From: PBB1 sp965229345 | GTDB lineage: Bacteria > Pseudomonadota > Gammaproteobacteria > Burkholderiales > Burkholderiaceae_C | Direction: 5' to 3' | DNA length: 64,000 nt | Assembly (NCBI GenBank): GCA_965229345.1 | Contig: OZ245872.1 | Location: 1,054,001 to 1,118,000, forward strand | Part shown: positions 27,253 through 36,362 of the stretch, one piece after another | Layout: the number at the start of each line of letters is the position of its first letter | Numbering within the stretch: the stretch's first letter is position 1 | Translations under genes and position numbers: made by a program | Notes under the pieces: model-generated | What the model was told of the DNA's origin: nothing | What the model saw: only the letters and a program-made list of their open reading frames with translations | Database searches by the model: none

Positions 27253-28248
27253 TCAGGACGAGCGATCAAGTGAACGTACACACAAGTTTATCAGAGCGTC
27301 CCGGTAAATCGAGGGGCGCAAGCCCGCCAGACTTTGTTCTGCAAGCTGGATTTGTTCACGAGCCGCTTCTCGTGTCGCATCAATCGAACCGGTGCGGCGC
27401 ACGACCTCAATGACTTCGGGCAGGCGTGCCACCTCGCCTTCGAGGATGGCCGTCCGGATGAGCTCGCGCTCGGCTGCGCTGCCGCGCTCCATGGCCAGCA
27501 ACAGAGGCAACGTGGGCTTGCCCTCGCGCAGATCGTCGCCGACGTTTTTGCCGAGCTCAGCGGTGGTTCCTTCGTAGTCCAGCAGATCGTCGACCAACTG
27601 GAACGCGGTACCCAGCGACCGCCCGTAATTCGCGCAGGCCTCTTCGATGTCGGAAGGCGCTTCGGCCAGTACCGCTCCCAGCCGAGCGCTGGCCTCGAAC
27701 AATTTGGCCGTCTTGAAGCGGATCACCTTCAGGTAGTCACTGACCTGCACATCGGGGTTGTGCATGTTCATCAACTGCAGCACCTCCCCTTCGGCGATGA
27801 CATTGGTGGCGTCCGACAGCACTTCCAACACCCGCATTCTGTTCACCGACACCATCATCTGGAAGGCACGCGAATAGACGAAATCGCCCACCAGGATGCT
27901 GGCGGCATTGCCGAACAGCGCGTTGGCGGTCTTCTTCCCGCGGCGCAAATCCGATTCGTCGACCACGTCGTCGTGGAGCAGGGTGGCCGTGTGGATGAAC
28001 TCCACCGTTGCCGCCAGTTCGAAGCGCTCGGGTCCGCGAAAGCCCAAGGCGTTCGAGAACAGCAGCACGAGCATCGGCCTGACCCGCTTACCGCCCGCGC
28101 CGGTGATGTATCCGGCGATCTGATTGACGAGCACGACTTGCGATGCCAGGCGCCGGGCGATGACGGCATCGACTTCCTGCATCTCTGCCTTCATCAGACT
28201 GGCGTCTGCGGAGGCATCATTGGTGTAGGCGTTGGGTTCGGCGCGCAC
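27253..28248 (-). CDS. ispB: Octaprenyl/polyprenyl diphosphate synthase
   Basis: This 331-residue trans-prenyltransferase makes the ubiquinone side chain. Both aspartate-rich motifs are intact, DDVVD at 93-97 and DDLLD at 220-224, along with GGKRVRP. The start shown is GTG 28248; an internal ATG at residue 19 is possible. It is divergent from rplU, the standard arrangement in Proteobacteria. Confidence 0.94.
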   Translation of the reverse strand: MRAEPNAYTNDASADASLMKAEMQEVDAVIARRLASQVVLVNQIAGYITGAGGKRVRPMLVLLFSNALGFRGPERFELAATVEFIHTATLLHDDVVDESDLRRGKKTANALFGNAASILVGDFVYSRAFQMMVSVNRMRVLEVLSDATNVIAEGEVLQLMNMHNPDVQVSDYLKVIRFKTAKLFEASARLGAVLAEAPSDIEEACANYGRSLGTAFQLVDDLLDYEGTTAELGKNVGDDLREGKPTLPLLLAMERGSAAERELIRTAILEGEVARLPEVIEVVRRTGSIDATREAAREQIQLAEQSLAGLRPSIYRDALINLCVRSLDRSS

Positions 28249-28430
28249 GCTGGCCTTTGTCGGGAAAGGCCCGAATTATAGAAATGCGACAGTCGGCCCG
28301 CAGGCTGCGTTTGACCGCACTTTCCGAAACCGGCGCAAACGGGCGAATTCGAGCTAGAATCGCGGGCTACGCCAAATGCTGAGTCAGCATCGCATGGCGC
28401 GCAACAAAGAATTCAATCGAAAGGACTGAA

Positions 28431-28742
28431 ATGTACGCAGTCATCAAGACCGGTGGTAAACAATACCGGGTCGCCACAGGTGAGAAGCTCAAGGTCGAGC
28501 AGATCGTCGCTGAGATCGGCCAGCAAATCACGCTTGACCAAGTGCTGGCGGTTGGTGATGGTGCGGACATCAAGGTCGGCAGCCCGCTGGTGTCTGGTGC
28601 GACCGTGACCGCCACCGTGCTGTCGCAGGGGCGCCATGACAAGGTGCGCATCTTCAAGATGCGCCGTCGCAAGCACTACCAGAAGCGCCAAGGCCACCGT
28701 CAGGCTTTCACGGAAATCCAGATCAGCGCCGTCAACGCCTGA
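28431..28742 (+). CDS. rplU: 50S ribosomal protein bL21
   Basis: This 103-residue protein starts MYAVIKTGGKQYRVATGEKL and ends in the KMRRRKHYQKRQGHRQ RNA-binding stretch of bL21. AAAGGA lies ahead of ATG 28431. It begins the rplU-rpmA-obgE-proB string. Confidence 0.98.
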   Translation: MYAVIKTGGKQYRVATGEKLKVEQIVAEIGQQITLDQVLAVGDGADIKVGSPLVSGATVTATVLSQGRHDKVRIFKMRRRKHYQKRQGHRQAFTEIQISAVNA

Positions 28743-28775
28743 ACTCGGCAGCACTAGTTTTTTGAGGATTCAGTC

Positions 28776-29033
28776 ATGGCACAGAAAAAAGGCGGCGGTT
28801 CCACCCGCAACGGGCGCGACTCACAGCCCAAGATGCTCGGCGTCAAGGCGTTTGGTGGCCAGTCGATTCCGGCCGGCTCCATCATCGTTCGCCAGCGCGG
28901 TACCCAGTTCCATCCCGGTACCAACGTGGGCGTTGGCAAGGATCACACCTTGTTCGCGTTGACCGATGGCGAAGTGGTCTTCGCTGTCAAAGGCCCGCGC
29001 AACCGGCGCACGGTGAGCATCAAGTCGCACTGA
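28776..29033 (+). CDS. rpmA: 50S ribosomal protein bL27
   Basis: This 85-residue protein starts MAQKKGGGSTRNGRDSQPK, the peptidyl-transferase-centre tail, and contains IIVRQRGTQFHPG. It starts without a cleavable N-terminal extension and lies 33 bases after rplU. Confidence 0.98.
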   Translation: MAQKKGGGSTRNGRDSQPKMLGVKAFGGQSIPAGSIIVRQRGTQFHPGTNVGVGKDHTLFALTDGEVVFAVKGPRNRRTVSIKSH

Positions 29034-29055
29034 CCCTTGTCGGCAGAGCAGCGCG

Positions 29056-29077
29056 AGCCCCGGTTTGCCGGGGCTTT
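29056..29077 (+). terminator. Hairpin between rpmA and obgE
   Basis: AGCCCCGG (29056-29063) and CCGGGGCT (29068-29075) form an 8-bp stem with a TTTG loop, followed by a weak tail (TTCGCATTT). It may be a partial terminator lowering expression of obgE and proB relative to the ribosomal proteins. Confidence 0.55.
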
Positions 29078-29167
29078 CGCATTTATGGTCTGCCGTTTAA
29101 CGTTGTGCCAGTCTGAAGTCGGTCGCCGTTGCGACCTGTGTATCGCCCCAACACCCTCTGAACTCCG

Positions 29168-30238
29168 ATGAAATTCGTAGACGAAGCCTCGATCGACATC
29201 GCTGCCGGCGACGGCGGCAATGGCTGCATGAGCTTCCGGCGCGAGAAATTCATCCCATTCGGTGGCCCGAACGGCGGTGACGGCGGCCGCGGTGGCAGCG
29301 TCTACGCTGTCGGCGACCGCAATCTCAACACGTTGATCGATTACCGCTATGCGCGTCGACACGAGGCGCGACGCGGTGAAAACGGGCGCGGGTCCGACCA
29401 GTTCGGGGCCGCGGCTGAAGACATCGTGCTGCGCATGCCCATGGGCACGATCATCACCAACGCCGATACCGACGAGGTGATCGCCGAGCTGCTGGTGCCT
29501 GACGAAAAGGTATTGCTGGCCAAGGGTGGCGATGGCGGGTTTGGCAACCTCCACTTCAAGACCAGCACGAACCGTGCGCCTCGGCAGAAGACCCCGGGCT
29601 GGCCTGGCGAGCAGTTCCGTCTGCGACTCGAGCTGCGGGTGCTCGCCGATGTGGGGCTGCTCGGCATGCCCAACGCCGGCAAGTCGACGCTGATCGCGGC
29701 GATCTCCAATGCGAAGCCGAAGATCGCCGACTACCCGTTCACCACGTTGCATCCCAACCTGGGCGTGGTGCGTGTCGCCCCCGAACAAAGCTTCGTCGTG
29801 GCTGATATTCCTGGGTTGATCGAGGGCGCTGCCGAAGGCGCGGGCCTCGGGCACCTGTTTTTGCGCCACTTGCAGCGCACCCATCTGCTGCTGCATCTGG
29901 TCGATTTCGCGCCGTTCGACGAAGCTGTCGACCCTGTTGCGCAAGTCAAGGCCATCGTGGGCGAGCTGAAAAAGTACGATGCCACCTTGCACAAGAAGCC
30001 GCGTTGGATGGTGCTGAACAAGCTGGACATGGTGCCCGCGGAAGATCGGCAGCGCCGCGTCGACGACTTCGTCAAGCGCCTGAAGTGGAAAGGCCCTGTG
30101 TTCCAGATTTCGGCGCTGACGCGTGAAGGCTGTGAACCCCTGATTCGCGCGATTTATGACCATGTGGCGCGTCTGAAGAACGTGGTGCCGGAAGACCCTG
30201 ATCCGCGCTTCTCGGAGCCGGACCACCTCACGCCATGA
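29168..30238 (+). CDS. obgE: Obg-family GTPase
   Basis: This 356-residue GTPase acts in 50S assembly and stress signalling. The glycine-rich Obg domain fills residues 1-158 (GDGGNGCMSFRREK, GGPNGGDGGRGG). The G domain has GMPNAGKS at 166-173, DIPGLIEGA and a NKLD motif. Its stop overlaps the proB start in an ATGA arrangement. Confidence 0.97.
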   Translation: MKFVDEASIDIAAGDGGNGCMSFRREKFIPFGGPNGGDGGRGGSVYAVGDRNLNTLIDYRYARRHEARRGENGRGSDQFGAAAEDIVLRMPMGTIITNADTDEVIAELLVPDEKVLLAKGGDGGFGNLHFKTSTNRAPRQKTPGWPGEQFRLRLELRVLADVGLLGMPNAGKSTLIAAISNAKPKIADYPFTTLHPNLGVVRVAPEQSFVVADIPGLIEGAAEGAGLGHLFLRHLQRTHLLLHLVDFAPFDEAVDPVAQVKAIVGELKKYDATLHKKPRWMVLNKLDMVPAEDRQRRVDDFVKRLKWKGPVFQISALTREGCEPLIRAIYDHVARLKNVVPEDPDPRFSEPDHLTP

Positions 30239-31353
30239 GCGACGCCTTGAAGTCGGCGCGCCGGATTGTCGTCAAGGTCGGCTCCAGCCTGGTGACGAAC
30301 GAAGGGCGAGGTCTGGATGGAGACGCGGTCGGCAATTGGTGTCGACAACTGGCAGTTCTGGCTGCGCAAGGCCGCGAAGTCGTGATGGTGTCGAGCGGCG
30401 CCATCGCCGAAGGCATGAAGCGTCTTGGGTGGGTGTCGCGTCCGAAGCCACTGCATGAATTGCAGGCCGCGGCGGCCGTCGGCCAGATGGGCTTGGCGCA
30501 ACTTTACGAATCAAAGCTGAGCGAGCACGGTGTTGGCAGCGCGCAGGTGCTGCTGACGCATGCCGATCTGGCAGACCGCGAGCGCTATCTGAATGCCCGC
30601 TCGACGTTGCTGACCTTGCTGGGTCTGAAGGTCATCCCCGTCATCAATGAGAACGACACCGTCGTCAACGACGAGATCAAGTTCGGCGACAACGACACGC
30701 TGGGTGCGCTGGTGGCCAATCTGATCGAGGCCGACGCGCTGGTCATCCTGACCGATCAGCATGGACTGTATTCAGAAGACCCACGGAAAAATCCACAGGC
30801 GCGCCTGATCGACGCAGCCCATGCCGGTGACCCCGCGCTGGAGCGCATGGCCGGGGGAGCTGGCAGCAGCATCGGCCGCGGCGGCATGATCACGAAGATC
30901 TTGGCGGCCAAGCGCGCAGCGAGCAGCGGTGCCAGCACCGTGATCGCCTGGGGCCGCGAGCCCGACGTGTTGCTCCGGTTGTGCGCTGGCGAAGCCATCG
31001 GCACGGCCTTGTTGGCCTCGACACAGAAGATGGCGGCACGCAAGCAGTGGATGGTTGATCACCTGAAACTGCGCGGTGCGGTGGTCATCGATGCAGGAGC
31101 AGTGCTCAAGTTGCGCGAGGGCGGTAAAAGCTTGCTGCCGATTGGGATGGTGGAAGTGCAGGGTGAATTCCACCGCGGGGATGTCATCGCAGTGCTGGAC
31201 GCATCGGGCACCGAGGTGGCTCGTGGGCTGGCCAATTACGCCAGCAGCGAAGCCCGCCTGATCGCCAAGAAGCCGTCAACCGAGCTTGAGAGAATCCTCG
31301 GTTTCAGCGGAGAGCCAGAAATGATACACAGAGATAATATGGTGATTATCTAG
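30235..31353 (+). CDS. proB: Glutamate 5-kinase
   Basis: This 372-residue enzyme performs the first step of proline synthesis. An amino-acid-kinase domain (1-260; VVKVGSSLVT, VSSGAIAEG, NENDTVVNDEIKFGDNDTL) is followed by a PUA domain (about 275-355). The C-terminal HRDNMVII tail is family-typical. The last codons are AT-rich and lie in an inverted repeat (31324-31358). It is translationally coupled to obgE. Confidence 0.97.
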   Translation: MSDALKSARRIVVKVGSSLVTNEGRGLDGDAVGNWCRQLAVLAAQGREVVMVSSGAIAEGMKRLGWVSRPKPLHELQAAAAVGQMGLAQLYESKLSEHGVGSAQVLLTHADLADRERYLNARSTLLTLLGLKVIPVINENDTVVNDEIKFGDNDTLGALVANLIEADALVILTDQHGLYSEDPRKNPQARLIDAAHAGDPALERMAGGAGSSIGRGGMITKILAAKRAASSGASTVIAWGREPDVLLRLCAGEAIGTALLASTQKMAARKQWMVDHLKLRGAVVIDAGAVLKLREGGKSLLPIGMVEVQGEFHRGDVIAVLDASGTEVARGLANYASSEARLIAKKPSTELERILGFSGEPEMIHRDNMVII

Positions 31354-31358
31354 TGTAT
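31324..31358 (+). terminator. AT-rich inverted repeat spanning the proB stop codon
   Basis: ATACAC-AG-AGATAAT (31324-31338) faces ATTATCT-A-GTGTAT (31345-31358), giving 13 paired bases with a small bulge and a 6-base loop. The proB TAG (31351-31353) is inside the right arm. A second dyad, TCGATGA/TCATCGA (31382-31400), follows. The tail is only partly T-rich, so terminator function is uncertain. The AT content is sharply different from the flanking DNA. Confidence 0.4.
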
Positions 31359-31436
31359 ATGTACTGTATTTAATGGGCCGATCGATGATGTATTCATCGA
31401 GTATTGAGTAAATTGACTGGATCCGGCTGATTCAAT

Positions 31437-32027
31437 TCAGTCTGCGGATTCGGATGGTTCGGCCGCATCCTTCGGGGGCGAGGACAATGAGGCGTCCTGG
31501 CCGTAGTCGTCTGGATGCGACATCTCCCGCTTTGCTGCTCGATCTGCCTGTCCTGTCCTGGGCAGGAAGCGCGACAACTCTGTGAGGGCGTGCTGGTACA
31601 CCTCGCGCTTGAAGTCGATCACCACGTCCAGTGGTATCCAGTATTCGTTCCACCGCCACGCATCGAATTCGGGATGGCTGGTGGCGCGCAGATTCATGTC
31701 GCTGTCGCGACCGGTCAGCTGCAGCAGGAACCAGATCTGCTTTTGCCCGCGGTAATGACCTCGGGCCTCGCGGCGGATGAACCTGTCTGGAACCTCGTAG
31801 CGCAACCAATCCCGCGTGCGGGCAAGGATGCGCACATGTTCCGTTGTCAGCCCCACCTCCTCGTGGAGCTCGCGGTACATCGCCTGCTCGGGCGTTTCAC
31901 CGTGTTTGATTCCTCCCTGCGGGAACTGCCATGAGTGTGTTCGGAGCCGTTTGCCCCAAAACACCTGGTTCCTCTGATTGAGCAGGACGATGCCGACGTT
32001 GGGTCTGAACCCCTCACGGTCGAGCAT
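31437..32027 (-). CDS. rppH: RNA pyrophosphohydrolase RppH
   Basis: This 196-residue Nudix hydrolase strips pyrophosphate from mRNA 5' ends to start decay. The Nudix box is GGIKHGETPEQAMYRELHEE with the following VGL. The opening MLDREGFRPNVGIVL is typical of the family. ATG 32027 is preferred to a TTG 12 bases upstream. The last 40 residues are a polar Ser/Asp/Glu tail. It is divergent from proS. Confidence 0.95.
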   Translation of the reverse strand: MLDREGFRPNVGIVLLNQRNQVFWGKRLRTHSWQFPQGGIKHGETPEQAMYRELHEEVGLTTEHVRILARTRDWLRYEVPDRFIRREARGHYRGQKQIWFLLQLTGRDSDMNLRATSHPEFDAWRWNEYWIPLDVVIDFKREVYQHALTELSRFLPRTGQADRAAKREMSHPDDYGQDASLSSPPKDAAEPSESAD

Positions 32028-32167
32028 AATGAACCCCAAATCTGTAATTGATTTGATTATTGCACCGCGCCGGCAATATGCAAACTCCTCGTCTGCATCG
32101 TGCTTAACGCCAGACTTGTCGCGCTGCGACCCCTTCCTTTTTTCCTACAGCCCATGCGGCCCTGCTG

Positions 32168-33913
32168 ATGAAAGCGTCCCAGTTCTTCATTTCCACCCTC
32201 AGGGAGGCGCCCGCTGATGCCGAAGTGGTCAGTCACAAACTGATGCTTCGCGCGGGTTTCATCAAGCGCCTGAGCGCTGGTATCTACAGCTACATGCCGA
32301 TGGGGCTGCGGGTGATTCGCAAGGTGGAGGCCATCGTGCGTGAGGAAATGAACCGTGCCGGCGCGATCGAGTTGTTGATGCCGCTGGTTCAGCCGGCTGA
32401 GCTCTGGCAGGAAACGGGGCGCTTCGATAAGATGGGTGCCGAGTTGATGCGGGTGAAGGATCGCCACGACCGAGACTTCATCATTCAGCCAACCAGCGAA
32501 GAAGTGATCACTGACATCGCTCGCCAGGAACTGCGCAGTTATCGTGCCCTGCCCAAAAACTTCTATCACATCCAGACCAAGTTCCGCGACGAGCGCCGGC
32601 CGCGGTTCGGGGTGATGCGGGGTCGTGAATTCACGATGAAGGACGCGTACTCCTTCGACCGCGACGTCGAGTCGGCGGGCAAGAGTTACGACGCGATGTA
32701 CGCCGCGTATCAGCGCATCTTCGAGCGGCTGGGGCTGACCTACCGTGCCGTGGCCGCCGATACCGGCGCCATCGGCGGTGATCGCTCGCATGAGTTCCAG
32801 GTGATTGCCGACACGGGTGAAGACGCGCTGGCCTACTGTGCAACGTCCAGCTACGCGGCCAATGTCGAACTGGCCGAAGCGCTGCCACTGATCGCACAGC
32901 GTAGTGCTGCCGCACAACCCATGGCCAAGACCGCCACACCGCGCAAGTCGACGTGCGAAGACGTTTCCGCCTTGCTCGGCGTTCCGCTGTCCTCGACGGT
33001 GAAGTCGCTGGTGCTCGCCACCGACGAGCAACTGCCCAATGAGGCTGGCACGCGCACCACGATCTGGTTGCTGCTGGTGCGCGGCGACCACAGCCTGAAT
33101 GAGGTCAAGGCGGGCAAGTTGCCTGGCTTGAAGGCCGGACATCGCTTTGCCACCGCGGCTGAGATCGTCGAGCACTTTGGCTGCAAGCCTGGTTATCTGG
33201 GCCCGGTGGGCGTGACAGGTGCTGTCAAGGTCGTCGCCGATCGCACCGTGGCGGCGATGAGCGACTTCGTCTGCGGCGCCAACGAGGAGGACTTTCACCT
33301 GACCGGCGTGAATTGGGCCCGCGATCTGCCAGAGCCAGACCTGGTCGCTGATTTGCGCAATGTCGTTGCCGGCGACCCGTCGCCAGACGGGCAGGGCGTG
33401 CTGTCGATCCAGCGTGGCATCGAGGTCGGCCATGTGTTTTTCCTGGGTACGAAATACAGCGAGGCCATGAAAGCGACCTACCTCGACGAAGGTGGCAAAC
33501 CGCGTTTGATGGAGATGGGCTGCTATGGCATCGGCGTCACCCGTATCCTGGGCGCCGCCGTTGAGCAACGTCACGATGAGCGCGGGATGATCTGGCCGGC
33601 GGCCATCGCACCGTTCGCCGTGGTGATCTGCCCGGTCGGCTACGACCGATTTCCCGAGGTGAAGGCCGCCGCCCAGAACCTGTATGCATCGCTGGAGCAG
33701 GCGGGCATCGATGTGATCCTCGACGATCGCGGCGAGCGTCCAGGCGCCATGTTCGCCGACTGGGAACTGATCGGTGTGCCGCATCGAGTCGCCATCGGCG
33801 AGCGCAGCCTGAAGGAGGGCAACGTCGAATACCAGGCGCGGCAAGACGCGGGTTCCACGGCGGTACGCCTCGACGACGTGGTGGCGCTGTTGAAGGGCAA
33901 GCTCGCGCCATGA
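32168..33913 (+). CDS. proS: Prolyl-tRNA synthetase, bacterial type
   Basis: This 581-residue class II synthetase begins MKASQFFISTLREAPADAEV. It has the three class II motifs (LMPLVQPAELWQETGR, FRDERRPRFGVMRGREF, GCYGIGVTRI), an editing insertion (about 225-385) and a C-terminal anticodon domain. Its stop overlaps the following transglycosylase gene by 4 bases. Confidence 0.97.
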   Translation: MKASQFFISTLREAPADAEVVSHKLMLRAGFIKRLSAGIYSYMPMGLRVIRKVEAIVREEMNRAGAIELLMPLVQPAELWQETGRFDKMGAELMRVKDRHDRDFIIQPTSEEVITDIARQELRSYRALPKNFYHIQTKFRDERRPRFGVMRGREFTMKDAYSFDRDVESAGKSYDAMYAAYQRIFERLGLTYRAVAADTGAIGGDRSHEFQVIADTGEDALAYCATSSYAANVELAEALPLIAQRSAAAQPMAKTATPRKSTCEDVSALLGVPLSSTVKSLVLATDEQLPNEAGTRTTIWLLLVRGDHSLNEVKAGKLPGLKAGHRFATAAEIVEHFGCKPGYLGPVGVTGAVKVVADRTVAAMSDFVCGANEEDFHLTGVNWARDLPEPDLVADLRNVVAGDPSPDGQGVLSIQRGIEVGHVFFLGTKYSEAMKATYLDEGGKPRLMEMGCYGIGVTRILGAAVEQRHDERGMIWPAAIAPFAVVICPVGYDRFPEVKAAAQNLYASLEQAGIDVILDDRGERPGAMFADWELIGVPHRVAIGERSLKEGNVEYQARQDAGSTAVRLDDVVALLKGKLAP

Positions 33914-34524
33914 CGATCGCGCGCCGTCGTGTCCTGCTCGCGGGTGTCGCCAGCGCGGTACCGTGGCACGCGGCGCATGCCGGTGGACAGGTCGAAGAGC
34001 CCTTGGCCGATGCCGTTCGTTCGGCATTGTCCGCCGCGGTGCGTGACGCCGCACCGCCCACGCCCACCTTCGACACCACGGAGCAGCGTCTCGCCTACCT
34101 GCGTTGGCTGAGCGCGGCGAGTGATCGCCTCAAGGCGCGCAAGCCGCACGACGACACCCGCGTCGAGTTTCTGCAGACCGTCTGGTACGAGAGCAAGCGC
34201 AAAGGCCTGGATCCGTCACTGGTGCTGGCGCTGATCCAGGTCGAAAGCGGTTTTCGAAAGTACGCCATCAGCCGAGTCGGGGCTCGTGGCTACATGCAGG
34301 TGATGCCGTTCTGGGCGCGCCTGATCGGTGACGGCGATGTCAGTCGACTGTTCCACATGCAGACCAACCTGCGCTTCGGCTGCGTGATCCTTCGTCATTA
34401 CCTCGACACCGAACGCGGCGATCAGTTCTTGGCGCTTGGCCGCTACAACGGCAGCCGCGGTCGCGCTGAGTACCCCAGCATGGTGTTCGGTGCCCGCAGG
34501 CAGTGGGACGTGAGGGTGGCCTGA
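33910..34524 (+). CDS. Periplasmic lytic transglycosylase (SLT domain)
   Basis: This 204-residue protein has an Arg-rich signal (MTIARRRVLLAGVASAV, ending near AHAG), which could be Tat or Sec. A C-terminal transglycosylase domain (about 95-200) follows, with the catalytic Glu in LALIQVESGFRKYAISRVGARGYMQVMP and the later LGRYNGS. It cleaves peptidoglycan to 1,6-anhydro-muropeptides, substrate class for AmpD. ATGA overlap with proS suggests cotranscription, an arrangement I associate with Burkholderiales. Confidence 0.9.
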   Translation: MTIARRRVLLAGVASAVPWHAAHAGGQVEEPLADAVRSALSAAVRDAAPPTPTFDTTEQRLAYLRWLSAASDRLKARKPHDDTRVEFLQTVWYESKRKGLDPSLVLALIQVESGFRKYAISRVGARGYMQVMPFWARLIGDGDVSRLFHMQTNLRFGCVILRHYLDTERGDQFLALGRYNGSRGRAEYPSMVFGARRQWDVRVA

Positions 34525-34534
34525 AAGGGGCCGA

Positions 34535-35116
34535 TCAAAGTCCGGCCCAGGCGCGTGGCGCCGCGGCATCGATGCCGATCAGCGCCAGCACCCGCTCGAC
34601 GGTGTCGTCGACCAGCTCGTCGATGGACTTCGGCTTCAGATAGAAGGCGGGCAGCGGCGGAAAGACGATGCCCCCCATTTCGGTCACCGCGGTCATGTTG
34701 CGCAGGTGCGCCAGGTTGAACGGTGTTTCACGCACCATCAGCACCAGCCGACGCCTTTCCTTCAGTGTGACGTCTGCGGCACGAGTCAGCAGGTTGTCTG
34801 ACAGCCCATGGGCCACAGCGGCCAATGTCTTCATCGAGCAGGGCGTGACGATCATCGCCTGCGTGGCGAACGATCCACTGGCGATGGCAGCGCCGACATC
34901 GGCGGGGCTGTAGGCCACGTCCGCCAGACGCTCCAGCGCGTGGCGGTCCAGTCCGAGTTCGTGGTGGACGTTCAGCACGCCGGCCGGCGTGGCGACCAGG
35001 TGGGTTTCACAACCGATCGAGCGGCAGCGTTCCAACAGGCGCACAGCGTAAACCGCGCCGGTGGCGCCTGACACACCAACCACCAACCGAGGTCGCTGAC
35101 CTGCGGTCGCGATCAT
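34535..35116 (-). CDS. ubiX: Flavin prenyltransferase UbiX
   Basis: This 193-residue protein makes the prenylated FMN cofactor of UbiD decarboxylases in ubiquinone synthesis. Motifs are VVGVSGATGAVYAVRLLE, VTPCSMKTLAAVAHG and LVLMVRETPFNLAHLRNM. ATG 35116 is preferred to a TTG 6 bases upstream. The 10-base gap to the convergent transglycosylase leaves no room for a terminator. Confidence 0.95.
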   Translation of the reverse strand: MIATAGQRPRLVVGVSGATGAVYAVRLLERCRSIGCETHLVATPAGVLNVHHELGLDRHALERLADVAYSPADVGAAIASGSFATQAMIVTPCSMKTLAAVAHGLSDNLLTRAADVTLKERRRLVLMVRETPFNLAHLRNMTAVTEMGGIVFPPLPAFYLKPKSIDELVDDTVERVLALIGIDAAAPRAWAGL

Positions 35117-35146
35117 GGGCAACGCGGGCCGCGTGGTGGTCGGTGG

Positions 35147-35458
35147 TCAGCCTTTGAGCAAGGGTGCCAGTTCGCCCGCTTCGAACATCTCGGCCATGAT
35201 GTCCGAGCCCCCGACGAATTCACCCTTGACGTAGAGCTGTGGAATGGTCGGCCAGTTGGAGTAGCCTTTGATGCCCTGGCGAATCTCCTCATCCTCCAGC
35301 ACGTTCACCGTGGTTACTGCGGTGGCGCCACAGGCTTTCAAGATCTGGATTGCGCGCCCGGAAAAGCCGCACATCGGGAATTGAGCAGTTCCCTTCATGA
35401 ACAGAACCACGTCGTTCCCTTTGACGAGATCGTCGATTCTCTTGTTGACGTCGCTCAC
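35147..35458 (-). CDS. grxD: Monothiol glutaredoxin, Grx4/GrxD type
   Basis: This 103-residue protein has active site Cys30 in CGFS, plus WPTIPQLYVKGEFVGGSDI for glutathione binding. Such proteins bind and transfer [2Fe-2S] clusters. I place the start at GTG 35458, which has AGGAG 7 bases upstream; an upstream frame extension of five residues lacks this. It lies 30 bases before ubiX on the same strand and follows prmC-prfA in the neighbourhood typical of Betaproteobacteria. Confidence 0.94.
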   Translation of the reverse strand: MSDVNKRIDDLVKGNDVVLFMKGTAQFPMCGFSGRAIQILKACGATAVTTVNVLEDEEIRQGIKGYSNWPTIPQLYVKGEFVGGSDIMAEMFEAGELAPLLKG

Positions 35459-35546
35459 GGTATCGCTCCTCAAAGACTCATATTCTGGCGGCGAGGTTAC
35501 ACGAGAACCTGTACCTGTTGCCCGAGCCCGGACGTTTGTGCCGTGC

Positions 35547-36191
35547 TCAGAACGAGTAGGACACGCCGATTTGGATCAAGGGCGACAGCCGCAGATCGCG
35601 CAACAGATCGTCCAGGCCTTGCGAGCCCGACAGTGCGCTGCCGAACTTGACGGCTGACTGGGGTCGCAGTGCCATCAGCCCCAAATCGGCGCGGAAGCCC
35701 CAGCCAGTGCTGGCGGGTCGATCGGTGTAGCCCACGCCGACGTACGGGACCGAGACGAGATCGTTGTTCGGGTCCGACCATCCCCCTCCGGTGGTGCGTC
35801 CTGTCAGTCCCTGCAGCGACGCTCCCGAAGCAGCGCCACGCCGGGAGGGCGACAAGGTCGTGGCGCTGCGCGAAGTGACCACCAGCCCGCCGGTTGCGCG
35901 CAATCCGCCTGAAGCAGCGGGCACGGTTGCCGTGTCGTCACCCCAGTTGAAGTAGTAGTCGCGCAACACAGAGAGTCTGCGCAGCGCGCTGCGGTTGGCG
36001 TCGGCTGCGAGGTTGTAGCGGTCAAGCTGGTGCCGCCCGCTCAGCCCCTGATTCAGCTCGATGCGAGCCTGCCATCGGCCATGGAACCAGCTCGAGTCGG
36101 TGGCCCGCAGTCCCGGACCGTCGACGGCCCAGGCGGGCAAGCTCGTGACCATCCATGTGGCAATGACGATGTGGCCGGATCGGATGCGCAT
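35547..36191 (-). CDS. Unrecognised outer-membrane-like protein
   Basis: This 214-residue protein has a signal peptide (MRIRSGHIVIATWMVTSLPAWA, cleaved before VDG). The rest shows alternating aromatic/hydrophobic strands (WFHGRWQARIELNQG, SVPYVGVGYTD, GWGFRADLGLMAL) and ends in IQIGVSYSF, with the terminal Phe expected of outer-membrane barrels. I cannot name a family. A Ser/Gly/Thr-rich middle (about 95-135) may be a surface loop. It lies between prmC and grxD on the same strand, with 155-170 base gaps on each side. Confidence 0.7.
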   Translation of the reverse strand: MRIRSGHIVIATWMVTSLPAWAVDGPGLRATDSSWFHGRWQARIELNQGLSGRHQLDRYNLAADANRSALRRLSVLRDYYFNWGDDTATVPAASGGLRATGGLVVTSRSATTLSPSRRGAASGASLQGLTGRTTGGGWSDPNNDLVSVPYVGVGYTDRPASTGWGFRADLGLMALRPQSAVKFGSALSGSQGLDDLLRDLRLSPLIQIGVSYSF

Positions 36192-36362
36192 GTCGGTGCT
36201 CCCCAAGTCGACGAAATCGAAAGCGTCGAGAGCATCCTACGGCTTGCGCAGTCGGCGTGCGGGTCGCTGTTGCGCAATCTCGCACATGTCACGGGCAACC
36301 GGTAGGCAACGCTGCGGTGGACTGTGGCGCCTGCGCGACGCCTCGGGGCGCGCGCATCCAAA

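Noticed and set aside
27099..27413. Plus-strand frame of 104 codons across tRNA-Pro with the RGERIRTSGLYVPN pattern
   Set aside because: This pattern is the well-known false translation of the antisense of a tRNA; the tRNA explains the sequence.
32057..34054. 665-codon frame antisense to proS
   Set aside because: This is a shadow of a certain synthetase gene with no recognisable motif.
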